Part shown: positions 26,149 through 34,402 of the stretch, piece after piece
Layout of the letters: each line of letters opens with the position of its first letter
Numbering within the stretch: position 1 is the stretch's first letter
NCBI GenBank assembly: GCA_947566075.1
Contig: CANOIM010000006.1
Span: 62,001 to 126,000 of the forward strand
DNA: 64,000 nt
Reading direction: 5' to 3'
Origin: an uncultured Eggerthellaceae bacterium
GTDB lineage: Bacteria; Actinomycetota; Coriobacteriia; Coriobacteriales; Eggerthellaceae
Notes under the pieces: model-generated
The model's database searches: none
Told to the model about the DNA's origin: nothing
Seen by the model: the letters and a program-made list of their open reading frames with translations, nothing else
Translations under genes and position numbers: made by a program

Positions 26149-26697
26149 CTACCGCACGCTCATCGCGCGAAGCACTTCGCTGAAGCCATCCTCTTCTTCG
26201 AAGTAGACCATGATGTTCTCATCTTCGCCAATAGGAAGCGTTACGCCTACGATATCAGACCGCACGAACGCCTCTGGCGCGCTGCAATCCACAAGTACTG
26301 CGATCAGGACATTCGATGCACATCCGAGGCCTTGCACGATCTTCAGCGCCGCTTCTACCGTATCCCCTGTCCGGATCAGATCGTCTACGAGGACGACCGT
26401 TCTGCCCTCAATGGCGAATGGGATCTCGATAGAACGAAGATGCAAAGTGCTCTCCCGTAAACCTTTGCCGGGAGACGATATCTCGATACGGCCGACAGGT
26501 GGGCGAAAGCCGTTCGCTTCACCCACCGCATCAGCCAGCCTTTCGGCCAAAATATCTCCACGGGGAAAGATGCCCACGAAAACAGCTTCTTCGATGCATC
26601 TGATACGACTGATGAGCTCACGCGCCATGGCTTTGATCGCTGCATCCATGCCAACTGCATCCAAGCAACCGTCTTTGATCCCTGTCTCGATGATCAT
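26149..26697 (-). CDS. PyrR-like phosphoribosyltransferase
   Basis: 182 residues with the type I phosphoribosyltransferase fold. The PRPP loop is VVLVDDLIRTGDTVEAAL (about 99-116); VGIFPRGDILAERL corresponds to the PyrR segment VGIxTRGxxLAxRL; the ending LPIGEDENIMVYFEE resembles the PyrR C-terminus. PyrR senses UMP/UTP and attenuates pyrimidine operons, and has weak uracil phosphoribosyltransferase activity. It is last in the arginine deiminase run, 38 bases after the carbamate kinase gene. Carbamoyl phosphate links the two pathways. A role as plain uracil or purine salvage enzyme is also possible. Confidence 0.78.
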   Translation of the reverse strand: MIIETGIKDGCLDAVGMDAAIKAMARELISRIRCIEEAVFVGIFPRGDILAERLADAVGEANGFRPPVGRIEISSPGKGLRESTLHLRSIEIPFAIEGRTVVLVDDLIRTGDTVEAALKIVQGLGCASNVLIAVLVDCSAPEAFVRSDIVGVTLPIGEDENIMVYFEEEDGFSEVLRAMSVR

Positions 26698-26735
26698 AGG
26701 TTCACACTTTCTCCCGCCCCGGGTCGTCTAAAACC

Positions 26736-27698
26736 CTAGGCGTGGATGCGCGTACCGGAAAGGCCCGCCATGATCTCTGGCGCTTTGTCCAACGCCCCGA
26801 TGATGCACGTCCTTCCCGGGCGGCTGCGGACGAACTTGATGGCCGCACGGACCTTCGGCTCCATGGATCCTTTGCCGAACTCGCCATCATCAGCCAAACG
26901 CTCCACCTCATCTGCACTCACATCCACCAGCGTGGCCTCGTTTGGCGTGCCGAACGCGACACAGACGTATTCCACCGCCGTCAGCAGGAACAGATAATCA
27001 GCCTGGCAATCCTCAGCCAGAAGCTCCCCGCCCATATCCTTGTCGATCACTGCCGCTACGCCTTTATAGGCACCTTTGTCGGCATAATCGCGCACGACAG
27101 GAATGCCGCCTCCTCCACAGGCGATGACGATGAACTCATTGTCAAGAAGGTTGAGGATGGAGGGTGCTTCGACGATCTTCTTCGGTTCAGGGCTGGCTAC
27201 CACTCGCCTCCATCCGCGACCGGAGTCCTCGACGAACACTTGGTCAGGATGCTCTTCCATCTCAGCGCGGGCTTGCTCCTCCGTCAAGAAGACGCCGATC
27301 GGCTTGGTGGGATGGGCGAAAGCGGGATCATCCGGGTCCACTTCCATCTGCGTCACGATGGAAGCCACATGCCAGCGCTTGTAGGACTTATGCATTGCCA
27401 CGCCAAGGGCTTGCTGGAGGTGATAGCCGATATAGCCCTGGCTCATGGCACCGCACTCCGGCAGCGGCATGAGCGGAGTCTTCGGGTCGTTCTCCGCTGC
27501 CAGCGTGAAAGCTTTTTGGATCATCCCGACTTGCGGACCGTTGCCATGGGTGATGATGATCTCGTTGCCCTGTTCGATCATCTTGAGCAAGGTCGGCGCT
27601 GCTGAGCGCACGCGCTCGATCTGCTCTTCGGGCGTGTCACCAAGCGCATTGCCGCCAAGCGCGATGACGACGCGGGTATCATTGTTGATGCGGGCCAT
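26736..27698 (-). CDS. arcC: Carbamate kinase
   Basis: Last energy step of the arginine deiminase pathway: carbamoyl phosphate plus ADP gives ATP, CO2 and ammonia. 320 residues with VVIALGGNALGDT at the N-terminus, IITHGNGPQVGMIQKA, and FIVIACGGGGIPVVRD plus AAVIDKDMGGELLAE with the phosphate/metal residues. The ATG at 27698 follows AAAGAGG by ten bases; a TTG three codons earlier is too close to it. It follows the carbamoyltransferase gene after 18 bases. Confidence 0.95.
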   Translation of the reverse strand: MARINNDTRVVIALGGNALGDTPEEQIERVRSAAPTLLKMIEQGNEIIITHGNGPQVGMIQKAFTLAAENDPKTPLMPLPECGAMSQGYIGYHLQQALGVAMHKSYKRWHVASIVTQMEVDPDDPAFAHPTKPIGVFLTEEQARAEMEEHPDQVFVEDSGRGWRRVVASPEPKKIVEAPSILNLLDNEFIVIACGGGGIPVVRDYADKGAYKGVAAVIDKDMGGELLAEDCQADYLFLLTAVEYVCVAFGTPNEATLVDVSADEVERLADDGEFGKGSMEPKVRAAIKFVRSRPGRTCIIGALDKAPEIMAGLSGTRIHA

Positions 27699-27716
27699 GG
27701 ATCTCAAACCTCTTTC

Positions 27717-28802
27717 CTACTCGTCGTAGTGGGTTCCTGCTACCTTGTCGATCGTCGGCGTCAACGCGCGCTCGACGTTCGCGGTGTAGTAGTCGACGAG
27801 CTCCTTCTTCTGTTCGCGAGCGCGGGGATACATGAAGGTGACCAAGAGGCCCTTCTGGGTATGGAAGCGATTCGCCGCCTGCTCGATGAGCAGAGAATGC
27901 GGTCCATCCCACACGGATTCAGAGATCTCATAGCCGCGATTGCCCGGAAGCGGATGCATGACCTTCACCCAATCCGGGGCCGCCGCGATCAGTTCGTCAT
28001 TGACGGCGTACTTCGGGAAGAACTCTTCGAGCTTCTTTTCCTTCAGATGGTCGGAGCCGTGGTACCACCAGGCATCGGTGATGATGAAGTCCACGTCCTT
28101 GATGTAGGCATACGGGTCATCCGTCTGGATGAACTTCCCACCTGATTTCGCATAGTTCGCCTGCACAAGTGCCACATCCTCCGGCAGCATCTCTGCCGGC
28201 TTCGGAGCGCAGGAGATGAAGTCGTAGCCCATGATCGAAGCGATGAGCGCATTGGAGCGGCACACGCCGCCGATATGAAGGTTGTCTTCGCTGTGATCCA
28301 CGGAATTGTCGCCGATCCACATCACTTTGACGTCTTCCAGCTTCTTGCCTGCGGGAAGGTTCTCCATGATGGTGAACACGTCACACAGCGCTTGGGTCGG
28401 ATGCATGCAAGCTGAGCTCATGCCGTTGAACACCGGCACGGTCGCCCATTTCGCCAACTCAACGATGCCTTCATGGGATTCATTGCGGATCATGATGGCG
28501 TCCACCATGCCCGAGAGCACGAGCGCCGTGTCCTTCAAGGTCTCGCGGCCCTCACCAACATGCATGGTCTTCGTCTCCAGATACAGTGCGCCGCCGCCCA
28601 GCTTGTCCATGGCGGACTCGAAGGAGACGCGGGTGCGCGTGGAGGGCTGGTCGAACATGAGAGCGATCGTGTTACCGGTGAGCAGAGGAAGCTGGATACC
28701 CTTCTGATCAGCCTCTTTGAGCATGCGGATCATCTCCAGCATCTCAAGGAACTCCTCTTTGGTGAAATCTTGGACATCGACGAAATCTTTCTTGGTGATC
28801 AT
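27717..28802 (-). CDS. arcB: Ornithine/putrescine-type carbamoyltransferase, variant active site
   Basis: 361 residues. The carbamoyl phosphate motif STRTR (in FDQPSTRTRVSFESAM) and MHPTQALCD are intact, so it is a carbamoyltransferase. In the pathway it would split citrulline with phosphate into ornithine and carbamoyl phosphate. Two second-substrate motifs are unusual: the ornithine SMG loop reads TDAWWYHGSDHLKE, and HCLP reads MHPLPGNRGYEIS. The C-terminal helix after residue 320 (REQKKELVDYYTANVERAL) recalls the long tail of putrescine carbamoyltransferases. Operon position argues for a catabolic role; substrate is less sure than the class. Confidence 0.85.
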   Translation of the reverse strand: MITKKDFVDVQDFTKEEFLEMLEMIRMLKEADQKGIQLPLLTGNTIALMFDQPSTRTRVSFESAMDKLGGGALYLETKTMHVGEGRETLKDTALVLSGMVDAIMIRNESHEGIVELAKWATVPVFNGMSSACMHPTQALCDVFTIMENLPAGKKLEDVKVMWIGDNSVDHSEDNLHIGGVCRSNALIASIMGYDFISCAPKPAEMLPEDVALVQANYAKSGGKFIQTDDPYAYIKDVDFIITDAWWYHGSDHLKEKKLEEFFPKYAVNDELIAAAPDWVKVMHPLPGNRGYEISESVWDGPHSLLIEQAANRFHTQKGLLVTFMYPRAREQKKELVDYYTANVERALTPTIDKVAGTHYDE

Positions 28803-28905
28803 TTCCGATCCTTTCTTTCAGACGACTGCGACCGCAAGGCCATTCAAGGGATGGCACAGCTGAGGAGGGGAGGTGCCCAGCTGTGCCGTTTGAGGAATGT
28901 GGTGG

Positions 28906-30147
28906 TTAGAGACCTGCACGAACAAGGGGCATGGACATGCAGCGCGGGCCGCCGCGCGCCCGGCAAAGCTCTCCTGACGGCACGGTGAGCACTTTCACGT
29001 CATGCTCATCAAGCACGGCATTCGTGCGATAGTTGCGGTCATAGGTGACCACAACGCCGGGGGCGATAGCCAAGGTGTTCGATCCGTCGGACCATTGTTC
29101 ATAGGCAGCCCAGTAGGGATCTCCGCCAGCGCAGGGGATCAAGTCAACCGCCGGAAGATTCAGCAAGCGCTTCAACGCATCTCCTAGCTCCTCTTCGACA
29201 TGCTCTGCGCGAAGGTCCCCGTCGCTATCCAAGGTGAGCTCATAGAGCGCAAGGCCACCGAGGATGCCCGGATAGTAGGTGAACTTGTCAATGTCCACCT
29301 GCGTGAAGACGGTGTCCAAGTGCATGTATGCGCGCCCCTTCGGGATCTCGAACACCACGACCTTCTTGAATGTGTCGCCACTCGAAAGCGTCGCCTTCGC
29401 AAAGGCTTCGATAGCTCCAGGAAGCGTACGGCAGCTGTGTCCGATCGCGATCACCTCAGGCGAGAGGATGCAGATGTCACCGCCCTCGATCGTCTCCCCA
29501 TGAGGGCCGTTCGTGTGGAGCAGCTTCACGTCGTCAGAGGCGAAGTCTTCAACGTTCTCGAAAATGTGCTTCCACACCACTGTTTCCAAGTTGCGCGTGT
29601 TCTGGACGAAACGATTGATCGTGAAGTTCGACCCAACCGAGCATCCTGGATCGCGGCACATGACGAAGTTGCACGACGTATGCATGGCATAGGGATCATC
29701 CGCTTCGGCATCGGGCAAGACTGCGCCTAAGCTCCAAGGTCCCGGAACAGTCTCAAGGTCCTTCTTCTCGATGCCGGCCATCACCGTTCTCGCGAAATCC
29801 CGCGCGGACATCGGAAGAAGATAGTTACTGATCTGCTCGCGCTTCGCCTTGTCGTAGATGAAGTCCTCCGTCATGTACTCTTCGAGGAACTTCTTACGGT
29901 CGGCTTCATCACCCAAAGAGCGCTCGAACAGGTCTTCCAAGTAGACCACCTCAGCGCCGTTGTCACGCAGATGCCCCGTGAATACATCGTGGTCTTTCGC
30001 GGCCTGCTGCGCCCAGACGACATCGTCAACGAGCTGGAACTCCCGAGAATCCGGCCGAACCGCATCGAAATAAAGCTCAGGACGCGAAACGAGGATCTTC
30101 TTCACATTCCCGACTTCCGAATAAACTTTGATAGAGCTCAAGATCAA
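28906..30147 (-). CDS. arcA: Arginine deiminase
   Basis: Hydrolyses arginine to citrulline and ammonia. 413 residues: DDVVWAQQAAKDHDVF near the N-terminus, MCRDPGCSVGSNFTIN, NGPHGETIEGGDICILSP, GRAYMHLDTVFTQVD with the catalytic His/Asp, and RARGGPRCMSMPLVR with the nucleophile Cys403. All catalytic residues appear intact. A 103-base gap separates it from the carbamoyltransferase gene and a 38-base gap from the antiporter gene. It may share the promoter upstream of the antiporter. Confidence 0.97.
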   Translation of the reverse strand: MILSSIKVYSEVGNVKKILVSRPELYFDAVRPDSREFQLVDDVVWAQQAAKDHDVFTGHLRDNGAEVVYLEDLFERSLGDEADRKKFLEEYMTEDFIYDKAKREQISNYLLPMSARDFARTVMAGIEKKDLETVPGPWSLGAVLPDAEADDPYAMHTSCNFVMCRDPGCSVGSNFTINRFVQNTRNLETVVWKHIFENVEDFASDDVKLLHTNGPHGETIEGGDICILSPEVIAIGHSCRTLPGAIEAFAKATLSSGDTFKKVVVFEIPKGRAYMHLDTVFTQVDIDKFTYYPGILGGLALYELTLDSDGDLRAEHVEEELGDALKRLLNLPAVDLIPCAGGDPYWAAYEQWSDGSNTLAIAPGVVVTYDRNYRTNAVLDEHDVKVLTVPSGELCRARGGPRCMSMPLVRAGL

Positions 30148-30186
30148 CCTCCTTATGCGATCAAAAGCGAACGACTGCGAAAACCT

Positions 30187-31620
30187 TTAGACGAGCCCCA
30201 TCGCCAGCATCACGATGCTCACCACGGCGAAGACGGCGAGCGCGACGAGAGCGATGACCTCCTTCGTGTTGAACACCTTCTCCACACCCGCCTCCTTGCG
30301 CGCCTGGTAGAAGAAGATGACGCCGATGAGGAACGGCACGGACAGCACCATGATGTAGAAGATGCCTGATACGAACATCGCATAGAGCATATAGATGCTG
30401 CCTAGGGCGCCGATGACGATGTTGCGCACGCGCCCGGGCTCCTGAGGATTCTTGACGGCTCTGACTACGTTGTAGATGGTGATCATGACCCATGTCACCA
30501 AGATCGCGGAGCTGGACAGGGAGAAGGCGAAGTTGTACGCATCCTCAGTGAAGTGCATGGAGATCAAGAGCAGCTGCGCCAACAGCGTCGTGAGGAAAAG
30601 CGAGAACATGGCGGTGCCGTTCTTGTTCCGCTTGCCCCAACGAGAAGGAAGCAGGTGGTCGTCCGCCAGGATCTGCGTGGATTCCGTCGGCATGATCGTA
30701 TAGGACAGCCATGCCCCTGCGATAGAGATGATGATGCAAGCCTCGATGATCTGCGCAGCCACGGGACCGATGTAGAACTCGAGGATCTTCCCGATGGAAG
30801 GCTCTCCAAGAGCGATGAATTCCTCTGCGCTCATCAAGCCATAGGGGATGATCGAGCAGACGAACAGGAGCAAAGTCCCCACCACAAGGCCGATGATAGT
30901 GGCGCGAGAGGCGATGGATTTGCTTTTAGCGCGATTCGACATGAGCGCCGCCGCTTCAACCCCCATGAACAACCAGATGATAGACAGCATCGAATCAGTG
31001 GCCTGGCTGAACACCGACCCGAAATCGAATCCTTCTCCCAGGGTCATGTTGCCGGCAAAGTTGCTCCAAAAATCAGTAGTGAAGGTACCGAAGTTGAAGA
31101 ATCCCACCGTCACGCAGATGAACACCACCAGAGGGATGATCTTGATGACCGTGACGATGGTGTTCACGATCATAGCGTTCTCCACGCCCTTGCTTATGAG
31201 CAGGAAAATGGCCCACATGAAAAGAGACGCGATGATGATGGCGCCCCAACTCGTCCCCGTATCTCCCAACACCGGGAAGAACGTGCCAAGCGCGATCATC
31301 ATCATGGTGGCGAATGCGATGTTGCCCACCCATCCTGAAAGCCAATACCCCCACGCGCTCATGAACTCGCCGAGGGGGCCGAAGAGCTTCTGCGCGTAGC
31401 CGAACATGCCATCGCCTTCGGGCTCCTTCTCCAGCAGATTCTGGAGCGAGAGAACGAAGAGCAACATGCCGATGAAACAGATGACCCAGGCTACGATGGC
31501 GCCACCGGGTGAAGCGACCGTTCCGAGCTGGAACGCGATGTCGTACACACCGGAACCGATCATCCCTGCCAGGATCGCTGCCGTCATCGGCAGCAAGCCG
31601 AGCTTCTTCTCCGAACCCAT
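30187..31620 (-). CDS. arcD: Arginine/ornithine antiporter
   Basis: 477-residue APC-superfamily transporter with about 12 membrane helices. The first helix has MTAAILAGMIGSGVYDIAFQ, the glycine-rich substrate-binding turn of basic amino acid antiporters, and FMGVEAAALMSNRAKSKS is the conserved helix-6 region. It exchanges extracellular arginine for ornithine and drives the downstream deiminase pathway. It is the first gene of the arc operon; a well-spaced GGAGGAGG-type ribosome site lies before its ATG. Confidence 0.94.
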   Translation of the reverse strand: MGSEKKLGLLPMTAAILAGMIGSGVYDIAFQLGTVASPGGAIVAWVICFIGMLLFVLSLQNLLEKEPEGDGMFGYAQKLFGPLGEFMSAWGYWLSGWVGNIAFATMMMIALGTFFPVLGDTGTSWGAIIIASLFMWAIFLLISKGVENAMIVNTIVTVIKIIPLVVFICVTVGFFNFGTFTTDFWSNFAGNMTLGEGFDFGSVFSQATDSMLSIIWLFMGVEAAALMSNRAKSKSIASRATIIGLVVGTLLLFVCSIIPYGLMSAEEFIALGEPSIGKILEFYIGPVAAQIIEACIIISIAGAWLSYTIMPTESTQILADDHLLPSRWGKRNKNGTAMFSLFLTTLLAQLLLISMHFTEDAYNFAFSLSSSAILVTWVMITIYNVVRAVKNPQEPGRVRNIVIGALGSIYMLYAMFVSGIFYIMVLSVPFLIGVIFFYQARKEAGVEKVFNTKEVIALVALAVFAVVSIVMLAMGLV

Positions 31621-31645
31621 GCTTTCCTCCTCCTTCTAACCTCGT

Positions 31646-31681
31646 AATTCGTTTTTATCCTAATTAGGGTATTTACGAATT
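31646..31681 (-). promoter_or_regulatory. Candidate operator around the arc operon promoter
   Basis: AATTCGT (31646-31652) and its inverse ACGAATT (31675-31681) flank an AT-rich stretch that holds -10-like sequence for the minus strand. The half-sites ATTCGT/ACGAAT are the same as those in the 20-bp palindrome at 31801. This suggests one regulator binds both places. Confidence 0.5.
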
Positions 31682-31800
31682 ATTCACAAAATCCCCAGGG
31701 TGTCAATAAGTGATTCGGATATTTCCAAATCTGTCTATTCACTGATTGAACAGGGGCACCATTGGAACAAGGAGGAGTAGTACTCTCCTGGATGAAGCAT

Positions 31801-31820
31801 GATTCGTATATATACGAATC
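31801..31820. promoter_or_regulatory. Perfect 20-bp palindrome, candidate operator of the arc regulator
   Basis: GATTCGTATATATACGAATC is its own reverse complement. It lies 58 bases before the regulator gene and next to a TATACT box at 31821-31826, as expected for an autoregulated winged-helix repressor. Confidence 0.65.
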
Positions 31821-31878
31821 TATACTAGAAACGGTCTGCTAGAATAAGGAAAACTGCGTTTGAAGACGAAAGAACGCC

Positions 31879-32958
31879 ATGATCATCACCAATACGGCTT
31901 CTTCCAAAGAGAAGCCGCGCATCAGCATAAAGTACAGCCCTGCCATCGAGGTCCCCTCGAGCTTGCGCTGCCTTGCGCAAACGGGGTCTTTGCCTGTTTC
32001 TGCAAGCAATGACAGCAACGCCCTCGATAAGATGGATGAGAAGATCCGCGCTGAATTCGATTATCTAAGCTCGATGAGCCTTGAATGGACGCTCGTAGTT
32101 GATCTGTTCTGCCATCTTGAACAGCACAACATCGAAAATGTGAAGAGCTTGCTTGATACCTTCCCCTCCGTAGACACTGTCGACATCGTCTACGGAATGC
32201 TTTCGGGCCTTGTGCCGAAGCGCATGATCGGGCGTTTGCTCAAAGACCCTAGCTTGGTTGCGCAACTGGAAGACAAGCCTATTGCCGAGTGCGTTGAACT
32301 TGAATTCGTCCGCAGACTCGTCTCAGATGCGCAGCGCTTCCACAAGCGGCTTTCCTCCTTTTTGAGATGGTATTGGGAGCATGTTTTCGAAGAGATATGG
32401 CTAAAGATCGGGACTGAAGAGATCTCCTCGGTCCGCGTTGAGAATGATCTTCTAGCATCCCTGGGCACTGAGGGCTATTTGGAGACGTGCCACCCGGGAC
32501 TGAAAGTGGTTGACAGGACGCTCACCGTGATCGATGCCCCCCGGTTCTCTTGGCCGTTGCAAGAGATGAAAGCGGTTGATGTGTTCGTGAGCGCGTTCGT
32601 TGGTCCCCTTTTGATGGCCAATCAGTTCGGAGATACGCTCACTATCTTCAAGAACGTGCCCATCAGCGATCGGAAGACCAAAGAGGCCGACCTCCAAGAG
32701 CTTGCCGAATTCCTCAAAGCCATCGGCAGCTCCACCAAATTCCGCATCCTTGAGAAACTATATCAGTCACCGAAGACCACCAAGGAGCTTGCAGAGGCGC
32801 TTGATATGGCGCCAAGCTCCATATCAGAGCACTTGAAAGCGCTCCGCGCCGTTGAGCTGCTCTATCCACAACGCGTGAAGAACTCCGTCTACAACCGGTT
32901 CCTGTATGAGAATTACCAAGCCTTCGCATCAAGGCTGCTGACCTATTTCGATCAGTAG
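31879..32958 (+). CDS. Regulator with large N-terminal domain and C-terminal ArsR-type winged helix
   Basis: 359 residues. The C-terminus (about 275-345) is a clear winged helix-turn-helix: SSTKFRILEKLYQSPKTTKELAEALDMAPSSISEHLKALRAVELL. The 270 residues before it are not recognised by eye, are mixed helical and hold few cysteines, so classic metal sensing is doubtful; they may sense arginine, ornithine or energy state (inference). It is divergent from the arc operon with shared dyad sites in between, and is the obvious candidate controller, playing the role ArcR or ArgR has elsewhere. Confidence 0.75.
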   Translation: MIITNTASSKEKPRISIKYSPAIEVPSSLRCLAQTGSLPVSASNDSNALDKMDEKIRAEFDYLSSMSLEWTLVVDLFCHLEQHNIENVKSLLDTFPSVDTVDIVYGMLSGLVPKRMIGRLLKDPSLVAQLEDKPIAECVELEFVRRLVSDAQRFHKRLSSFLRWYWEHVFEEIWLKIGTEEISSVRVENDLLASLGTEGYLETCHPGLKVVDRTLTVIDAPRFSWPLQEMKAVDVFVSAFVGPLLMANQFGDTLTIFKNVPISDRKTKEADLQELAEFLKAIGSSTKFRILEKLYQSPKTTKELAEALDMAPSSISEHLKALRAVELLYPQRVKNSVYNRFLYENYQAFASRLLTYFDQ

Positions 32959-32998
32959 CGCCGCACTTCTTTCGCCTATATGCCTACCTCTTCATCAC

Positions 32999-33026
32999 CC
33001 GGCTCTCTTATCCAAGAGTGAGCCGG
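32999..33026. terminator. Hairpin between convergent regulator and Fic genes
   Basis: CCGGCTC-TCTT-atcc-AAGA-gt-GAGCCGG forms a stem with a two-base bulge and no clear T-run. It is related to 24486-24510. It lies between two converging genes, where a bidirectional terminator is expected. Confidence 0.5.
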
Positions 33027-33030
33027 AGGT

Positions 33031-33636
33031 CTACAGACTACCCGTCTTGTAGGCCTCATAGCCCTCATAGGCGTAGCTGGCATCGATACCCTTCATGAAG
33101 GTCTCGCGGTCATTGACCTTGTTCGTCAGCGCCTCTTGGAGCAAGACCCTTATCTCAGTGTCTTTGATGGGGCTGCGCTCCATGGCAAGCAGATAGTCCT
33201 GCTTATCAACCTGCTGCCAATCAACCACCTTGCCAAGCTGGCTTTTTAAGATATGGTCGAGCCAGATCCTCATGCTGCGGCCGTTGCCCTCTCGGAACGG
33301 ATGCGCGACGTTCATCTCCACGTATTTCCGGATGATATCCTCATAACAGCTCTGAGGCATCTTCTCCACCGAGGAGAGCGCTTCATCCAGATAGAGTGCA
33401 GAGGCGAAGCGGAAACCACCCTTCGCAATGTCTTCCGTGCGCACCTTGCCCGCGAAATCGTACACATCCTGGAAGAGGTGCTGGTGGATGAACGCCAGCG
33501 TGGCGAAGGCACCTGGGGTCTTGTCTGTCAGCAGATCATCAGCGAAGAGCTCAGCCGCCCGGGCTTTGGTCAAACGCTCTTCGGCATCACAGAGCTCCAT
33601 AGATGAGCTGATGCCAAGCTTGTTCTGCAAGACCAT
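33031..33636 (-). CDS. Fic-family AMP transferase with C-terminal inhibitory motif
   Basis: 201 residues. The Fic active-site motif HPFREGNGRSMR (about 112-123) is complete, so nucleotide transfer (usually AMPylation) is expected. Near the end, SYAYEG (about 187-192) matches the (S/T)xxxE(G/N) inhibitory helix in the C-terminal position of class III Fic proteins, which are self-inhibited by oligomerisation. This fits the lack of a partner antitoxin gene. A GTG two codons upstream at 33642 is an alternative start; AGGAG precedes both. Confidence 0.87.
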   Translation of the reverse strand: MVLQNKLGISSSMELCDAEERLTKARAAELFADDLLTDKTPGAFATLAFIHQHLFQDVYDFAGKVRTEDIAKGGFRFASALYLDEALSSVEKMPQSCYEDIIRKYVEMNVAHPFREGNGRSMRIWLDHILKSQLGKVVDWQQVDKQDYLLAMERSPIKDTEIRVLLQEALTNKVNDRETFMKGIDASYAYEGYEAYKTGSL

Positions 33637-33690
33637 GTTCACCGGCTCCTGATACAGAACGAGCCAGCGCGAAGCTGGCCCGTGAATGTT

Positions 33691-33767
33691 TGGTCGCGGG
33701 GGCAGGATTTGAACCTACGACCTCCGGGTTATGAGCCCGGCGAGCTACCAGACTGCTCCACCCCGCA
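33691..33767 (-). tRNA. Initiator tRNA-fMet (anticodon CAT)
   Basis: 77 bases including CCA. The anticodon stem-loop CCGGG-CTCATAA-CCCGG has the three consecutive G-C pairs typical of initiators. The 1-72 position is T-G rather than a Watson-Crick pair, again an initiator trait. The acceptor is otherwise GCGGGG/CCCCGC and the T-loop is TTCAAAT. Confidence 0.95.
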
Positions 33768-33806
33768 TCATCCAGCTTGCGGCACACGCGCCTCAAGCGA
33801 TGTTCT

Positions 33807-33834
33807 ATGATACACGCATTCGACAGAATTGCAA
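33807..33834 (-). promoter_or_regulatory. Promoter of tRNA-fMet
   Basis: On the minus strand TTGCAA (-35) and TATCAT (-10) are 16 bases apart, and the -10 is about 39 bases before the tRNA 5' end. Confidence 0.55.
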
Positions 33835-33842
33835 GGCAGGAT

Positions 33843-34322
33843 CTACTTGACGGTGACGACCGGTATGTCACACTCATGGAGCACGGCATAGCTGACGCTG
33901 CCGAGCATGGCCCGGAATGCCCCCAGTCCTCGCCTTCCCATGACGATCATGTCAACGCTATGCTCAGCAGCGTATTCGCAGATGCCATAGGCTGGCTTCG
34001 CCGCGGCATAGGCTGATACCTCTACCCCGCACTTCACCCCATCAAGCATGCCATCCACATCCTCATGCATGTTCTTGACGGTCTCTTCCTTCGCGTTCTC
34101 TAGCAGTGTGTTGAACGTGTCCATATCCGTGTAGACCTGGGACATGCCAACGACCGGCTGGATGGGAGAATCCAACCCGATGCCCGCCGATCCGATGGGG
34201 ATGATGGAGACGATATGCATGGTGGCGTTCGCATCGTCACCGATCATATCCTTGGCCACGACCAGCGCCTCATGGGCCGGTTCGCTGCCGTCATACGCTA
34301 CCATGATGTTCTTGTATAGCAT
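33843..34322 (-). CDS. Universal stress protein (UspA family)
   Basis: 159 residues of one Usp domain: NIMVAYDGSEPAHEALVVA at the N-terminus and the ATP-binding GRRGLGAFRAMLGSVS (G-x2-G-x9-GS) near the C-terminus. The ATP-binding subtype is therefore likely. An AGGAGG site precedes the ATG. The precise stress or target is unknown. Confidence 0.93.
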   Translation of the reverse strand: MLYKNIMVAYDGSEPAHEALVVAKDMIGDDANATMHIVSIIPIGSAGIGLDSPIQPVVGMSQVYTDMDTFNTLLENAKEETVKNMHEDVDGMLDGVKCGVEVSAYAAAKPAYGICEYAAEHSVDMIVMGRRGLGAFRAMLGSVSYAVLHECDIPVVTVK

Positions 34323-34402
34323 GATGCCTCCTTGAACGCGCGGACCACCGCAAGTATATCCGAAGGCATGTGCCCCACTGAGTCCCTTGAGGAAGGCGTT
34401 GC

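Noticed and set aside
26149..26697. A second upp gene
   Set aside because: The uracil-binding C-terminal motif of UPRT (as seen at 22609) is absent, and the PRTG-like loop and ending fit PyrR better.
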